DNA from: Antedon mediterranea
Lineage: Eukaryota > Echinodermata > Crinoidea > Comatulida > Antedonidae
Direction: 5' to 3'
Assembly (NCBI RefSeq): GCF_964355755.1
Contig: NC_092678.1
Coordinates: 7,040,922-7,104,921, forward strand
Length of the DNA stretch: 64,000 bases
Part shown: positions 11,666 through 25,104 of the stretch, in pieces
How the letters are laid out: the number at the start of each line of letters is the position of its first letter
Position numbering within the stretch: position 1 is the stretch's first letter
Made by a program: the position numbers and the translations under genes
The notes under the pieces: generated by a model
The model's database searches: none
Told to the model about the DNA's origin: nothing
Seen by the model: only the letters and a program-made list of their open reading frames with translations

Positions 11666-12721
11666 GTAATACAATACAATACCAATGAGCGATCAAAGAT
11701 AGAGAAAATAAAAAAAATCATTTAACAAAAGACAAAAAAAAAAAACCAAACTATGAATTATCAGTGCATTAGAATGTTTCAATCATCTCTGCATGACATT
11801 TCTATAATGTCACAACACACTCACAGACAGATCGGATGTAGGAATCAGATCATTTCAAAGGGCATTTTTGGTATTCAAATTATTTCAAAGTGAGATTTAT
11901 GTGTCTATCCATCATACTAATGTAAAAACCACTCATCATGGATAAAAAAAACAAGGCCATATACAAGTTATGCTCAAGTTAGTGTTTACTGACCAACCGA
12001 CCCACCGACATAGGGAGCTGTAGAATCACGTTGCAATCGACTAAAAACAAGACGATGAAATTACTTGTAGGTTTATACTCCGAAAAAATTGTTGGGTCCT
12101 ATCAGCAGTACAGTAGAACCTCTATTCAGACCCAACAAAATGACCCCTTAAAAGGTCCACTTAATGTGCCCTAATAAGGATAATTTAAGACCTGATCACA
12201 CTAGACTTAATTTAATCAAATTAACCGATTCACTTAAACTAAATTGACCTAGAAAAGTCCAATCTGAACACTGGCTACAATTCGCTTAGAATCAAATTAA
12301 CTATGTCTCTGCAAGTTTCTTTAATAGCAACAACTGCCTGCCACACAGTGTAGAAAAATTAATAGGAGGAAGGAAGAAAAAGGAAGAGCTGTTGGAGAAT
12401 TTGTAGAAAGTGTCAATGTTTTTGTCAATATGCAGCCTGAGTATTAAGGGATTATGCCAAAATTACTTTACTGCAGTTACTGCATCCATTAGGCTTTCAA
12501 TTTAGACGTTTACTAGGAAGTCACTACAATATTACCATTGTATGATGACCTCTCACCCCACTTACCACCCTCCCCTACCCCCTCCCCCTCCCCCTCCCCT
12601 AAAACAATTCAAATTGAACACTTTAGAGTAATACAATTTATTTTCAATACTAATAATAACTAGAATTTAATTCGTCACTTTGACGAATTATAGGTGATCA
12701 TTTTTATAAAATATATATATA
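11666..12721. other. Intergenic, no gene seen
   Basis: Includes a short CCCCTCCCC run near 12575-12600 and remnants of the GACCCAACAAAATG dispersed repeat near 12120. No gene. Confidence 0.4.
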
Positions 12722-12792
12722 AGCCTGGTCTAATGGTTAGGACATCTACATATCAAGCAGGCGGTCCGAGTTTGAGTCTCGGCTGGGGCGAC
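12722..12792 (+). pseudogene. tRNA-like sequence, SINE head or tRNA pseudogene
   Basis: GCCTGGTCTAATGGTTAGG resembles a Pol III A box in tRNA context, and GAGTTTGAGTCTC about 35 nt later resembles a B box. The acceptor ends do not pair well, so a working tRNA is unlikely. Confidence 0.55.
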
Positions 12793-14214
12793 TATTTCTC
12801 ATTCTCACAGATTTCCTCATCTTTATCGTTTAAAATTAATTAATTAAATTTCAGTATATCACCGGGCGGTTTAGAATGACTGTCTTTGCCTGATTTGTTT
12901 ATATATATATTGACATTCATATTTTTTAAACATGCATGTACACAATCAGGAAATGTTGATGTATGCCATCCTATAGTGCTGAGAGTGGTGCCAATTATAT
13001 GCCATTTATTCAATACTAATTTAATAATAACATATGACCCTCTTTCTTGGGTTTCTTTAATTTTACACTGTTAAAAATTACTGTACATTTTAATAAAGAA
13101 AAATAATAATAACGTCAATAGTTATATTGCATGATTTTGTTTCTGACAATGTGGAAATAAATATATGAGTTGATGGCCCCAATATCCTGTTCATTCTGAA
13201 GCCATATATTACTATATAGCAATTAGTATTACACATGAATGTAAGCGCCATAAATTTTACATCGTAAAAATGTCTACCACCTTTCCTTTGACAACATCAT
13301 AATTTGTTCATCACTTTAAACTACTCATAAATCGTTCTATTTATTTTCAATCATTTGTTTATGGCATTACAAACCAGTGTTCTCAACCTATTTTGAAAAT
13401 GCTCACAACCCAAAAATAAACTGGATGTATCTATACGCAGAAATGGTGATATAATATAATAAATATTAATAAGAAAATAATAATAAAAACACTCTTTTAA
13501 TTTGAGCGCTCTTTATTTTAATTTTCACAACAACTATGAAAAATAACGGTATATTGGTCAACAAAAGGACGGACAAACTAACGCCGTTTGTGGCAGCTCG
13601 AAATAAAGGAACCCTTACGGGAGAGTCCCTGCGATATATGTTTTAAAGTGCATATAAATAAAAATCTACTTGATTAATAATATTTTAATTATTTCAATTA
13701 TTTAAAGATATTTTAAATGGATGTCAATCTGCATATAGGTGGCAAGACATTTGCATAAAGTTTTGTTTTCTTTTGAAAAAAAAAAGTTGCCAGAGAGGAT
13801 TTGAACCCCGACCTCTTACTGGGAAAGCGCCATTTACAGGTGAAATGTTCAAGAGAGTTTTTGGGGTTAACAACAAGAAAAGAGATTTTTTTTCCTGACT
13901 AGTAAATTTTCATTAAATTGTTGAAATTGAAAGATGGCCTTTTAATTTGTTTTCGATATTGTTTCAATTAAACTAATTATTTTTGACCTCATTCAAGATG
14001 CCTTACTTTTTTATGTCTCATTTATAATCTTTATACATGTCAATTTTAAAAAAAAAGCTTCTAAAAAAAACATTTGAATGTAACTTAACCTTTAAAGGTA
14101 AAATAAATTTGGTCTTCTTAATCAAAATCGACTCAGTTGTAAGGAAATTAGTAGATAGATTTTATACTCAAACCTTTTTGGTCTCCTGAGACCCAATTTA
14201 AAAGGTAGCACAAG
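12793..14214. other. Intergenic; contains a tRNA 3'-half fragment
   Basis: At about 13787-13835 the minus strand reads GGTCGGGGTTCAAATCC followed by a run of T. That is a tRNA T-arm with a Pol III-like terminator but without a credible 5' half. The rest is unremarkable. Confidence 0.5.
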
Positions 14215-14625
14215 TTTAAAGGCCAGATACGGGCAAAATATTTTTATTGATCAAACATTCTATTTAATTATTTATCTATAATTTCCCCTTTGTTTAATAA
14301 TTTTTAAGATTTTTACTTACACAATTTTGTTGAAAAAACTAGTGTTGGAATAGTTCAAATTATACAGTAAAACCCCTATTTACACAAATGTTGTAAATAT
14401 ATAGTGAGGCATTTAAAAACCATTTTAGAATAAGTTATATTTACTTTCACTTATTATGGTGAGGTAAAAAATATTTTCAGATTCAGACTAAATATATGTA
14501 TAACTTAATTTTACATTTCTGATGTTTTTATTGTGACTTTAGTTCTTATTTTCATACTTTAACCAAAAATTATCCAGTATCCCACCAACTTTAGCAGAAT
14601 TTTATCAAACTAGACCATCTAGGTT
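14215..14625 (-). mobile_element. TIR element family B, inverted and truncated copy
   Basis: Starts TTTAAAGGCCAGATACGGGC, the reverse complement of the right end of the copies at 21752-22317 and 62995-63588. Family words such as AATTTTGTTGAAAA and TTTACAAATGTTGTAAATA-like motifs follow in order. The far end is lost. Confidence 0.7.
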
Positions 14626-15070
14626 GTGCCCACAGATGGTTCTCGATTACACAGTAATTTCAGGTTAAAAAAACTGGCGATTTCAAATGCACCGCAGTAA
14701 ACGAATAAATAGACACGATGATTTATGTGAGTCAACTAAAATTAGCAGTCCACATTTTTTATTTGGACTCATTAGGGTTGAGGGATGGGGAAGAGGATGG
14801 GTACAAAGAGAAACACTTTTTAAATATATTTTTTATCCACTCAGTAACGAAATATTTTTTTCATGTTTTACAGTAAAATATTTTTAAACTGTCACTGTCA
14901 TAGTCGATTGAAATAGTAAAGTACATGTAACACTACACCACTACAACGTTTTTATTTTTTGTAATAAAGTTTATTTTGATATTGCGCGGTTATATATCTA
15001 ACAGTAGGGCCCACACCCACACTCACAGTAAAAGTTTATTTGTACATGTGAAGTTTATCTAACCCACTTA
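14626..15070. other. Intergenic, no gene seen
   Basis: No recognised element; the short ORF at 14687-14887 has no domain. Confidence 0.4.
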
Positions 15071-16013
15071 TACCCTGTTTCACCTGCCAATCCCAAATAG
15101 ACCGTATAAATATACCGTATATGAAATTCGTGCACCGTTTCCGCTGCACATACTTCGTGGGTGGGCTGTAAAAAATTTGGCTTTCATATACCCAAAATGC
15201 ATTTCGTGAGATGGAAGTATGGATTGACCTAGAGTCTCGTGTAGTGAGGTTACATGACAAAAACAAAACAATGATGGTTTCTCAAAACGTCGTAGCATTG
15301 CTTTCTATTTTAAATCTAATGATCAGAAGTGGCAACGGATTTACACCGCACAAACAATCTAGAAATGTAGAATGGGCATTGACTAGATTTATGCAAAGAA
15401 GACGACGGCGTTTGCCGATAACTTTGGCGTTATTAAGTCTACCACAAATTCTGCTTTTATTTTGTTTGAGATACTTTTGTAAATCTCGGTATCTCTTCTG
15501 TTACCATGCAGTAGGGCAGTCTCCTCCCAACCTTCGCTTCTCCCAACAATTGAATTGCAAAAATAGTTATTTCTTCAGTCCACAGTGATATTTTGATCTC
15601 TTGCTTGCTTATACACGTGTGTGTCAATCACGCTCTGTTAGTTTTTGACCTCGTCTCATGGGCCGGGTCACATATATGGTATATTTTTAGTGCAGCAGAA
15701 ACGGGGTATGAAATATACGGTATATTTTGGAATATACCGTATAATATCCACAAACGATGGGGATATTTATGCGGTATATATACCGCAGTATACGGTATAT
15801 TTTTTATGAGACCCATTTCTGCTGCCAAAAAATATACCGTATATAAAATATACCGTATATATACGGTATATTTTTGGCATCAGAAACAGGGCCTAAGAAA
15901 TTTGCGATTCAAATACGGTATATTTTGGAATATACCGTATAATATCCACAAACGATGGGGATATTTATGCGGTATCACATATATATATATGGTATATTTT
16001 TTATGAGACCCAT
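15071..16013. repeat. Cluster of nested palindromic elements (TATACGGTATA)
   Basis: CCCTGTTTCACCTGCCAA at 15075 is mirrored by TTGGCATCAGAAACAGGG near 15890. AGCAGAAACGGGG at about 15697 is mirrored by CCCATTTCTGCTGCC at about 15815. A block with GGAATATACCGTATAATATC and CACAAACGATGGGGATATTT occurs twice, about 190 bp apart, so the cluster contains a direct duplication of inverted-repeat modules. The 125-residue plus-strand frame at 15211-15588 lies in the interior and matches nothing I know. Confidence 0.7.
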
Positions 16014-17271
16014 TTCAAATCATTTAAATCAAATGTCAACCAAATATGGTTGGTATTTACAGTATTGTTCAAGTATTGAAATACTACAGGTTTTAGGTTT
16101 ATTCCCCAAAGGCCCATAAATTTACCTACAGGTTCTTGTGTTAAATAAATTATTATATTGGAATGTTCCATTTATCACAAATCAATACATTTGTATAAAC
16201 CTATATAAAATCAAAAAAGTATTTGTCTAAAGAAAATTGGCTGGTTATTATGATGCTGTGCTCAAGCTGTTCAACCGGTTTTAAGGTATTAAAAACAATT
16301 ATCGTAGGAGGAGATAGGAAAATGAGAAACATCCTCGCATTATTGTGTGCGGGTATTTTTCAAGATGGACATCCATTAGACAGTGTGGCAGGCTATAGGC
16401 GCTTGACCTTTGACAAGATCGCCTAAAATTTATAATTTAAAACTACGATACTTAGTATTGTATATTCAGGAATAGCCGCACCAGTCTCTTTGCTTTTCTT
16501 CCTTATATCTTATTTTTATTAACTCAAAACTATTTTTACTAACAAACATTACTACAGTATTTATATGCCTAGTGTGTAAACATTATTGACATAATTTCAA
16601 TAAACATCCACATACAGTACAACTCTTCTTAACAAAATGTTTTCAATCTTCTATCAACTAAAAGTCATAGTTAGTCATGTCTCGGGTCACATCCTATGGT
16701 CACCGTACAGATAGGCTACTACATCAGTACTTCTATGATTCTATGACAATAACGCTAGTTGGTCATACCCAGTACCGTTTTGATTTTACGATCATTCGGG
16801 AAACCACCTCACGATGGAAAACACCCCTATTTGGGGCAAATCGTTGAACCTAAATTCGTTTTAATCGTCAATAACTAAATTATCTAACTCAACTTTAATT
16901 AAGAGAACGTACGGACCAACTTTATACACCATCGAGTAAACATTTATAGAAATAACATGAGATTTACCGAATTTTGCCCTTACGTAAATTTATATATACA
17001 GTAGATTGTGTATTAATTGGCCATTTTAAGGAAAATTCATGTTTTTCACCATACCTTTTTTAACACATTGATTTTTATATTAACCTATTATATTTCTCCA
17101 AATGCAAATTACTGAAAAAATGAAAATGCTGTGGGTATAAGTGGCTGGATCTCAATGGAGATACAAAAAAAAAAGCAAAAAGCTAAATCAAAACGATAAA
17201 GTAAAACAGCCAGAAAAATTAGCAGAGCTTAACCTATTAAAATAGAAATTCATTTCGTTATAATATTTTGT
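16014..17271. other. Intergenic with two dispersed-repeat fragments
   Basis: CCCAGTACCGTTTTGATTTTACG near 16770 reappears inverted at about 31147-31185. CTGTGGGTATAAGTGGCTGGATC with a following A-rich tract (about 17130-17180) reappears inverted at 45540-45600. No coding exon seen. Confidence 0.5.
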
Positions 17272-17717
17272 AGTGTACTTATACGGCCATACTGCGTTGA
17301 AACACCGGTTCTCATCAGATCACCGATGGGCCCGGTTGCGTTCTGAATGGGAGACCGTCTAGAAATCGCGGTGGGTGCTGTGTATACAGGAGAGTAATGG
17401 TGTAATGGTAATATCAGACTAGCATGTGATAGGCATGGGTTCGAGGTTATCTGTACCATACTAATTGCATCCTTAGGCAAGATGCTTTACTCTCATTGCC
17501 TCGTCCTTCGGATGGGATGTAAAGCTGTTGGTCCCGTGTACTTAACAGTGCACGTTAAAGAACTTGGTACACTATTCGAAAAGAGTAGAGGATCATCTCC
17601 CGGTGTGCTGATCTGGTAGGCTCTGCACTGCTGGCTGCAGTAGAGGGCCTAATCCGAATCTCCTCAGTTTCCAGTTAGGCTTGAGGACAAATAATTACCT
17701 TTACCTTTTACCTTTTA
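17272..17717 (+). mobile_element. Chimeric 5S rRNA / tRNA-headed SINE
   Basis: 17276-17385 follows 5S rRNA in order: CGGCCATACTGCGTTGAA, CACCGGTTCTCATCAGATCACC, GGGCCCGGTT, GAATGGGAGACCG and GTGGGTGCTGTGT. About 13 nt around the 5S A box are missing. A tRNA-like unit follows (TGGTGTAATGGTAA and GGGTTCGAGGTTA). Next comes a body with GGCAAGATGCTTTACTCTC, GATGGGATGTAAAGCTGTTG and GTGCACGTTAAAGAAC, then a tail ending TTCCAGTTAGGCTTGAGG and (TTTACC)n. 5S-plus-tRNA heads are established for AmnSINE1-like (DeuSINE/SINE3) elements. Confidence 0.88.
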
Positions 17718-18959
17718 TATTATTTAGTATTTCACACCTGATTGCATGGAAAACAATAGAAATAGGTCTTTATGTCATATGGGTGATTGATATGTTCATT
17801 GCATTTTCAAGGGGTTTTTCACAATTAGGCCAAATTATAATTTTGCGTAGTCTTAATCATAGTTTGTGTTCCATATTTAGTAATTTATTAGAATCTTCAA
17901 TTCCAGTACGTAATTTATATGGATATTCATTTGTTCCGTAATTCGTGACCTATGCCTACTTCAGAGTGCATCTTATACTGTATATAAGGCACAGTAGTTT
18001 ATCATTATTAGTCAACAATATGTAGGTAATTACGGTATACTATTTTTGAAGAAAGGTCACATGGGACATATGAATTCAAAGCTTCATTTATTTTATATCA
18101 TTCTTTCATTTATCAATAATAACTGGGCCATTCAAATTGAAATGAATTCCTAACTTACAGAATATAGAGCAGGTCAAATTGAGACAGTGAGGGCATAGTG
18201 CAATGTGAGGGACGTTCGACTACTGATCATTATAGCCCGACACTTTCAAAGTATAAGTGTAAATCCTGACTTACATATTTTGTCTAAATTCAAACTATAC
18301 TGTAGCAAGTGCAATAGCGGATATCTTTTCTCTAAATTAGCCCCAACCATGGTGGGGCTAAGGTCCTGTAGATTTTGTGTATTTAGGCAGACAGGGTGTA
18401 AGGGTGTATATGGGTTATTGCACCAGGTCATAGATAAATAGTTTTAAACCTAACAAAATTATTATCTCTGCACCCTCTGACATATGGCTCCGCTTCCGGA
18501 TCCCATGACAGCACCAACCATAAGCATAAATTTAAAAAACTAAAGAGTAGACTTTTTCTATACGACACATATCTGCAATATAAATAACTTTATCTTGAAA
18601 AGAGAAATCTATTATTTATACTGTAATAATAAACATAATTGCCCACACTGTTTTGATGATTGAAGTATACATAATTTATACAGATAACAAATTGTGTGAA
18701 ATTCATCAATTCTCATGGTAGTCTACAAAGGCCTGACACACCCACATTTCTACAACTTTCTGATTGTGTGAAGATGCAGAGGAGAAAGAAAGAAATAAGA
18801 TCACCACAAATAAAAACAGCAATCTGAAAGCATACATTACAATATACAGCAAAAGTCTCAGGGTATATGATTGAGGGCAGGGAGGGGGATAATAAGAAAA
18901 AAATCAGTGGTCTTGAGAAATTTTTGTAAAATGTTCATTGGAGCATAGAGATCTCTATG
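17718..18959. other. Intergenic, no gene seen
   Basis: Short frames at 17681-17941 and 18205-18441 overlap the SINE tail or lack any domain. Confidence 0.4.
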
Positions 18960-19125
18960 GTTGGAGTATACATCAGGGAAAAAGTCCCTTGGTTTAGCAC
19001 TCCCAAGAGGCCATCCAACGCTGGGTAGTTGCAGTAAGGTTGCTCATGCTCTGAGGCCCCTTAAGCTCTGGGGCTCCTGGATTAGCCAGTGAGCGCTCGT
19101 AGCCATTACGCCACTTGTGTTCATG
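18960..19125 (-). mobile_element. Possible tRNA-derived SINE
   Basis: On the minus strand AAGTGGCGTAATGGCTACGA resembles an A box and GGCTAATCCAGGAGCCCC occupies the B-box position in diverged form. The block is GC-richer than its surroundings. I see no second copy here, so the assignment is weak. Confidence 0.4.
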
Positions 19126-19207
19126 GATTACAATCCTTCATAAAACTCATGGTTTTCACCTATTATATTCCAGGTAGACGAACATTTTTAATGCAAAAAA
19201 TATTTTC

Positions 19208-19349
19208 TAAGCTCTGCCTACATTATCAAACTAGTTTGACAAAAAAAGTGTGATGTGCCCAAATAATATGGTAAATAACATCATCATGTCCATATATGGG
19301 CAAATCAGATTTTTTTTGTCACATAAATTTGATAATGTTAAAGAGCTTA
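19208..19349. mobile_element. MITE family A copy
   Basis: TAAGCTCTGCCTACATTATC at the left and GATAATGTTAAAGAGCTTA at the right are inverted. Internal GTGATGTGCCCAAATAATATG and TTTTTTGTCACATAAA match the family. Confidence 0.8.
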
Positions 19350-21071
19350 GTAAACTGTGTGCCTCAAAATTGAGTACACTACAGTATATTGAGTAATAAT
19401 TGAGTATTAAACGATGTATAATAACATTAGTTAGTTTAAGTTGTTTTATATAGTTGTTACAAATGTTTTAAATTCCTTGGAAGAACGTTTTTAATTATTA
19501 TTACTATCCTACTAGAAAACGAAATAAATAAAAATACAATATGTATTCAAATTAGTTTTACAATAAAAGAAAAGCTGGTAAGTAATTGTATTGTCTTTTT
19601 CATTCATGTTTTTATATTGTTTATAAATTGTAAACTGCAAAAGAAACAATTAATTTAATTTCCATACTGAAATATTGTGTTTTTCCTATGTATTTTCTGA
19701 GTAAATAAATAAAATATTTCCCAAAATCCAATCAGATGATGTCATTGTTTAAACAATGATAAAATGATTTTATTGTTAATTATTTGATCCAACTTGCAAA
19801 AATAATATTTTTATCAACAATTAATATATAACAATCGGACATACAGAGTGAATAATAATATTTTCAAAGCACCAATAAAATGACGTCATTATCAGCAAGA
19901 ACATAAACTTGTTACGATACAACAAATTTATTATTAAATTAATATAATCATGTTCTAATGAGACTTTTTTTGTCTTTTTTTTCTGATAGAAAGATGTAAA
20001 TATTATTATTATATTTATCGTTGTCGTTTTCTACCAATTTTATATAAATAAAATGCACAGGTTTCAAAATTTATGGTAAGACATGGTGTTATATAACTAA
20101 ATAATGAATATTTTTTATTTGAAATGGACAGTAATAAACCCATCCTAAAATAGGAAGAAATTAGAAAAGAGTTAAGTTCAAAATGAAAAAGTGACCAATG
20201 GGGAGATCATTTTTATGCTAGAGAGAGAAATCAATTATCAAAGGATATTTTCCTTGTTAACTCTACGGTTCCATCTAATAAAACAAGAAATATTTCTTAC
20301 AAAAAACGCTGCTCGCTTATTGAAAAATATTTTTTATTTCAAATGTTTTTGAATGTGTCATTTTATTGTCACATAATAGTTATTTTACCTGAAAAAAAAT
20401 GTAATTTAAAGCAACAAATACTTAAATTGTCTGTCAGACAATGGTTTTTGGGTTTCTTTTCTTTTTTTATATGTGAATAAATATTATTTTTTTGTTACAG
20501 AAGTGAATACTCAATTTCTGTCACTTTAGTTAATTTTATTGCTAAGGTCAAATCTGGGGGTCACTTCATCACCCTAGATATTTCAATTGTGAAGTATCCT
20601 ATTACAAACACAAACTTTAATGGCCTGTTTCGATAATAATTCAATGAATATCTGACAGTGAATATACCAGAAATGCTTAGGGATTTGTAATTTTAGCATG
20701 ACATGTCCTAATAGACTCTTTCCCAGACGTTTTATGGGTCTACTGTAGCAGCTGGAATCAATCAATTATAGTGGAGTTTCCATTTTCACAAAACTGTCTG
20801 TCCTTAGAACTATAACTGCTGCTTGCTATAGCTTCTGATTGAGTAGTCCTAATGGGACGTAGCGGGCTAGAGCAGCAGCGTGAAAACAATCAATCTTTCA
20901 AGCTATGAAATTTTTTTTACTTTAAACATTCAACATAACACATACAGTAATCACCTTGTAGTTTAAAATTACACAGGGTAGATTGATTCTATTTGTATGT
21001 AAATACGTCCAGTGAAATTGTTTTAAAATTAATTTAATCTTGTTTGTAATTTACAAACTTATGATGGTTAC
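19350..21071. other. AT-rich intergenic, nothing recognised
   Basis: No ORF, RNA or repeat structure that I can support. Confidence 0.45.
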
Positions 21072-21106
21072 CTATAGCAGGGAGTTGCAACAACTCCCTG
21101 CCTATA
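21072..21106. repeat. Small perfect hairpin
   Basis: GCAGGGAGTTG and CAACTCCCTGC form an 11-bp stem with a 3-nt spacer, flanked by CCTATA/TATAGG, which extends the symmetry. A similar but imperfect AGGGAGTTG hairpin lies at about 45890-45920. Confidence 0.6.
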
Positions 21107-21439
21107 GGCAAAAATAAATCGATCAATCATCATTGTTTAATATTTGTTAGTGTACATGGTGGTCTGGTGGTAGAATAAGTTCTACTTAACCGTTAGGTCC
21201 AGTATCCACAAAATGCTTGAGTCTTCAGAATCTTTCAAGCATGGGTTATAGTTAAAAAACAGCCACTATTGTTGACAAAAGAGCATCTGAATTGAATGGA
21301 CAAAGGCAGTTTGTGTAGGTAATTTTGACCATTTATATAAAACAATCCGAGCGTCGAGTAATAATACTTCTTAATTTACCTCAGCCAAGGAGGTATATGT
21401 AGTCGATCGCGTGTGTTTTTAGATAGATTAAATTCCATG
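21107..21439. other. Intergenic with a CCAAGGAGG-element fragment
   Basis: At about 21378-21415, GCCAAGGAGGTATATGTAG followed by TCGATCGCGTGTGTTT matches the left end of the fuller element at 30650-31016. Confidence 0.55.
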
Positions 21440-21640
21440 TAAAAATAGAATTTCATAGTTCACCGAATGAAATTGATTGCACAAATATAAAAACATTAAT
21501 TATTTGTTTTATACTACACATCTAGTAGATTTGTGTAATTTCCATTGTTCTGATCTTGTGTTGTGAAGAGAGATTGCATCGTGCTACTGCTATTGGATTT
21601 CACACAGATTTGTTTTTGTAAAAAGATTTTTATTTTGTAG
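21440..21640 (+). repeat. Dispersed repeat family D, plus-oriented copy
   Basis: Words in order: TTCACCGAATGAAATTGATTGC, ATTATTTGTTTTATAC, GTGTTGTGAAGAGAGATTG and CTATTGGATTTCACACAGAT. The same words run inverted in 27190-27440, and a fragment lies near 24605-24690. Confidence 0.65.
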
Positions 21641-21751
21641 ATAAAAATATGAAAAAAAGTACTATCTATATGATTGTTAAATAGTATGCACTATTGCACA
21701 TCACGTGACCCACAATTGTCAAATAACAGAATTACAGGAATTTATTTAGGT

Positions 21752-22317
21752 GTTAAAGCTCAGGTACAGGCATGAATTTTAAATATAATATCTGGTTAAT
21801 TGTACATAATTCAAATATTTGTAACAGAAATCAAGACGAAAAAACATAAATTTCCCTTAAAATGTTCAAATACAAAATTTGCCAAAATTCTGCCATAAAA
21901 ACCAGGAAGACTTTTTTTCAGTACCGGTAGTTAGGTAGAAGGTGAAAAAAGATAGTGGATATATGGTGGATAATTTTTGCTATAACATGAAAATCAAAAT
22001 CTGAACTTGAATAAAAATACCAGAAATGTAAAATTCAAGTTATATTACCTATATTTTGTTATCTGATAACATTTTTTACCATACCGTTTATTTTTCATAG
22101 ATTTTTAAAATGCCTCTCTATTTACAAAATTTGTGTACAAAAGAATAGAGATTTTACTGTGTAATTTGAACACTGATAAGAAAGTGCTTATTTTCAACAA
22201 GCTCATGTAACACAAATAAAATCCCAAAAATTATGAAACATAGGGGAAACTACATAGATCGATAATTATTGGAATGTATGATCAATAGACATTTTTTTGC
22301 CCGCACCTGGCCTTTAA
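21752..22317 (+). mobile_element. TIR element family B, full-length copy
   Basis: Left end TTAAAGCTCAGGTACAGGC, right end GCCCGCACCTGGCCTTTAA; these are imperfect inverted repeats of about 20 bp. The element aligns along its length with 62995-63588. It has no transposase ORF and is therefore non-autonomous. Confidence 0.8.
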
Positions 22318-22736
22318 TAATATTTAATATGCTAGTAATTCAATTGTATTTCTATAAATGTGAACATCCATCTTCTGATGATGTCTTTCTGAAGGTCATA
22401 ATACAGTATCATATTAATATTGTGCTATTTGAAGAGACATATTTGTATTGCTATAAATAGCAGAAAAAACATAACATAGTATTTGTATTTCTGTTTTTAA
22501 AGGATCTTAAACTAGAACCATTCAAACAAACAACATGTTGAATAAACAATGTCAGATCAATTTTTAACAAATATAGTTCTCATGAAATTAAAAAGAGGAT
22601 CTTACTGTCAAATTGTGCATAATAAAAACATAGAGGAATAATTTATATCCTCTAAAAATAAATAACTGCAGAGAGATCTAAATGTCTGAACTGCAAGCCC
22701 ATAGTCAGGACTATTATTACAAAGAGGAGGGAGAGG
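22318..22736. other. Intergenic, no gene seen
   Basis: No recognised feature. Confidence 0.4.
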
Positions 22737-22808
22737 GGTACGTTTTGCCATAAAAGCTGGGTACGTTTTGCCATAAAAGCTGGGTACGTTTTGCCATAAA
22801 AGCTGGGT
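22737..22808. repeat. 24-bp tandem repeat, 3 copies
   Basis: GTACGTTTTGCCATAAAAGC plus TGGG repeats three times exactly. Degenerate GGGCACCTTTT words follow to about 22900. Confidence 0.85.
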
Positions 22809-25104
22809 ACCTTTCCCCCCCCATAAAAAAGGCACCTTTTTAACCACAAAGGGCACCTTTTCTTCTCACCATATTGCACATTTTTTCCGCAACAGGGCAC
22901 TATTTTCTCCACTAACGAAATATTCATAACTTTTATGCTTGTCTATTATTTGTAGTGTCACATGAACACATGATTTCAGACATTTTCTAAAGTAGCACAA
23001 GATAGATGCAAACTGATGAATGAGTGGATTTGTTTTTCGAAAGTTTACTGAGGGACGGTATTCCTTTTAGCCTGCTCAAACGCAGACAGTCATGGCATGG
23101 TTTCAACATTTCGTGCACATATAAAGGCCTTACTTTATCATGTGAAAAAGACCCTGGCAGTGACATCCCAACAACATGTACAATTTTCCACTGCTGGTTG
23201 CACCACAACAAATATCTTATAAATTACAATGTCTTCTGTACGCTACTGTATAGTCACTTATCCTGGTTGGTACTCAAAATTAGAAATTTTATTTTTTTTT
23301 ATTTCCTTTTCTGTCACATTTAAACAATATTTAAAAAAACAACATGCAATTTGATAAGCATGGTTACTTTCTTTATTTTATCGTTAGTGTGGTTTGGCTG
23401 ATTTCATTACACTCATGTTAATTCTTGCGTGAATATTACGCACATTTCAAACAGAACAAAAACTTGCCATCACACCTGTCAACACGCTTTGATGATATAA
23501 ATATCTTTATCTCTATCTTTTAAAGAAATATAATATTTTACATAAAAATATAGTTTGCAGTGTTCTCCAAACTTAGAAACAATTCTGGACAATTAAGCGA
23601 ATTACTGAATCAAATTTATCGATATAAAATCAAATCAAATGAGTGACAATAAAATACTTTATCAAACCAAATTATTAACAATAACTTCTGATATTTTTTA
23701 ATTAGTTTTCTCAATTTGGGTTGAGGGCAGCAAACAATCTACACAATTTTGTGAGGTATTGATGAGAATGAAGAAGAAGAAGAAAAAAAGGGTGGGGGGG
23801 GGGGGGGCCGAGTAAGCCTAATCATAAGTGTACCTGATGCACTATCAGAATAAAACCATCAAGAAAAAATGTTGTACCTTTTTGGGAGACGGGAAATAAC
23901 TACAAAATATCTTCAAAATAAATTGACTACTAAACTATTAATATTAACAGTAGATTTTATGCTTTGATTACTCTAAAACGTGCATTTTAGTTTGGCAGAA
24001 TGGAACTGTTAAACTAGGGAATGGATAATGTCCCCTATAGTGACAATGACATATTCTAGAGCAGCGATTTGATACAGGATTAGTTTAGGAGACATGCTGG
24101 ATTACCTTTAGGCACCTCTAAACCTTTATGACAATCCATCAAATCAACAGTGTAAATGCCAAGCTTAATTTAAAATTACCACAATAATCATTTTAGGTTT
24201 TCAAAGAATATTCAGTTGAAAAATATAGCAAAGAAATTTATAATTATTAACTAGAATGCCAACTCAAAGTCATCATTATTTGCACTCAATGTGTTAGAAA
24301 GGTGAAGCGAATTCTTTTCTGCAAGAGAAAGGATAAATATGCATCGGGACTTTTATCGTATTAATGTAGCATAGACTTTTATAATTAATGGAATTACCTC
24401 AATCTCAATGAGTCGCGCCAGGCTTGAGGCTGTAGTGTGACCGTAGCCTCTGTCAGAATGGAGACAGTACCTTACAGTATGACCTTGTATTTTCCATACA
24501 GTATTTTCCATACAAAATTGATACAGCTTATTCTTGTACTACATGTTCTTGAAATTACTACATTCAATGGTTCCAGATAATGAATGTTATTGAGTGCAAT
24601 GGTATTGGTACAAATAATTTCATAGTAAAAATCTTTCATCTTTCACCAAATGAAATTATTTGTACCATTGCATGAAAATAAAACACATACATACATGTTT
24701 TTTTTTTCGTTGTATCAAACATCATACAGTAGATGACTCTCAGTCTCAGTCTCATTTACAAAAGATTTGCTACTGTATTTGTCAAGGTTAGAAAATATAA
24801 GATTAATTTTAAGTTTGTGATTCCCAACGCCTCCACAATTCTTAATTCCCTGAATAAACACCCCAATAATTGTAATAAAGAGAATATTAATGGACACATT
24901 ATCAGCCTTCAAACCTTATTTTGTAATACAATTACATTATAGACTAATCTGAGATTTATAAAACTACACAATAGCCACCGTTTGACATTTCTAAACTGTT
25001 TCAAAATTAATTTGTCATGGTCATAGAGGGTTTTCTAATGATTGTATTTTGTACTCCAGGAGCAGACAAACAGACGTCTACATAATTGTATTGAGTAGAA
25101 TCAC
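22809..25104. other. Intergenic, no gene seen
   Basis: Contains a G homopolymer near 23792-23807. Around 24605-24680 an inverted repeat occurs (GGTACAAATAATTTCA and TGAAATTATTTGTACC) that belongs to family D. The 99-codon plus frame at 23024-23323 has no domain. Confidence 0.45.

Noticed and set aside
15211-15588. 125-codon ORF (MEVWIDLES..)
   Set aside because: Lies inside the palindromic element cluster, no recognisable domain, frame shared by non-coding repeats.
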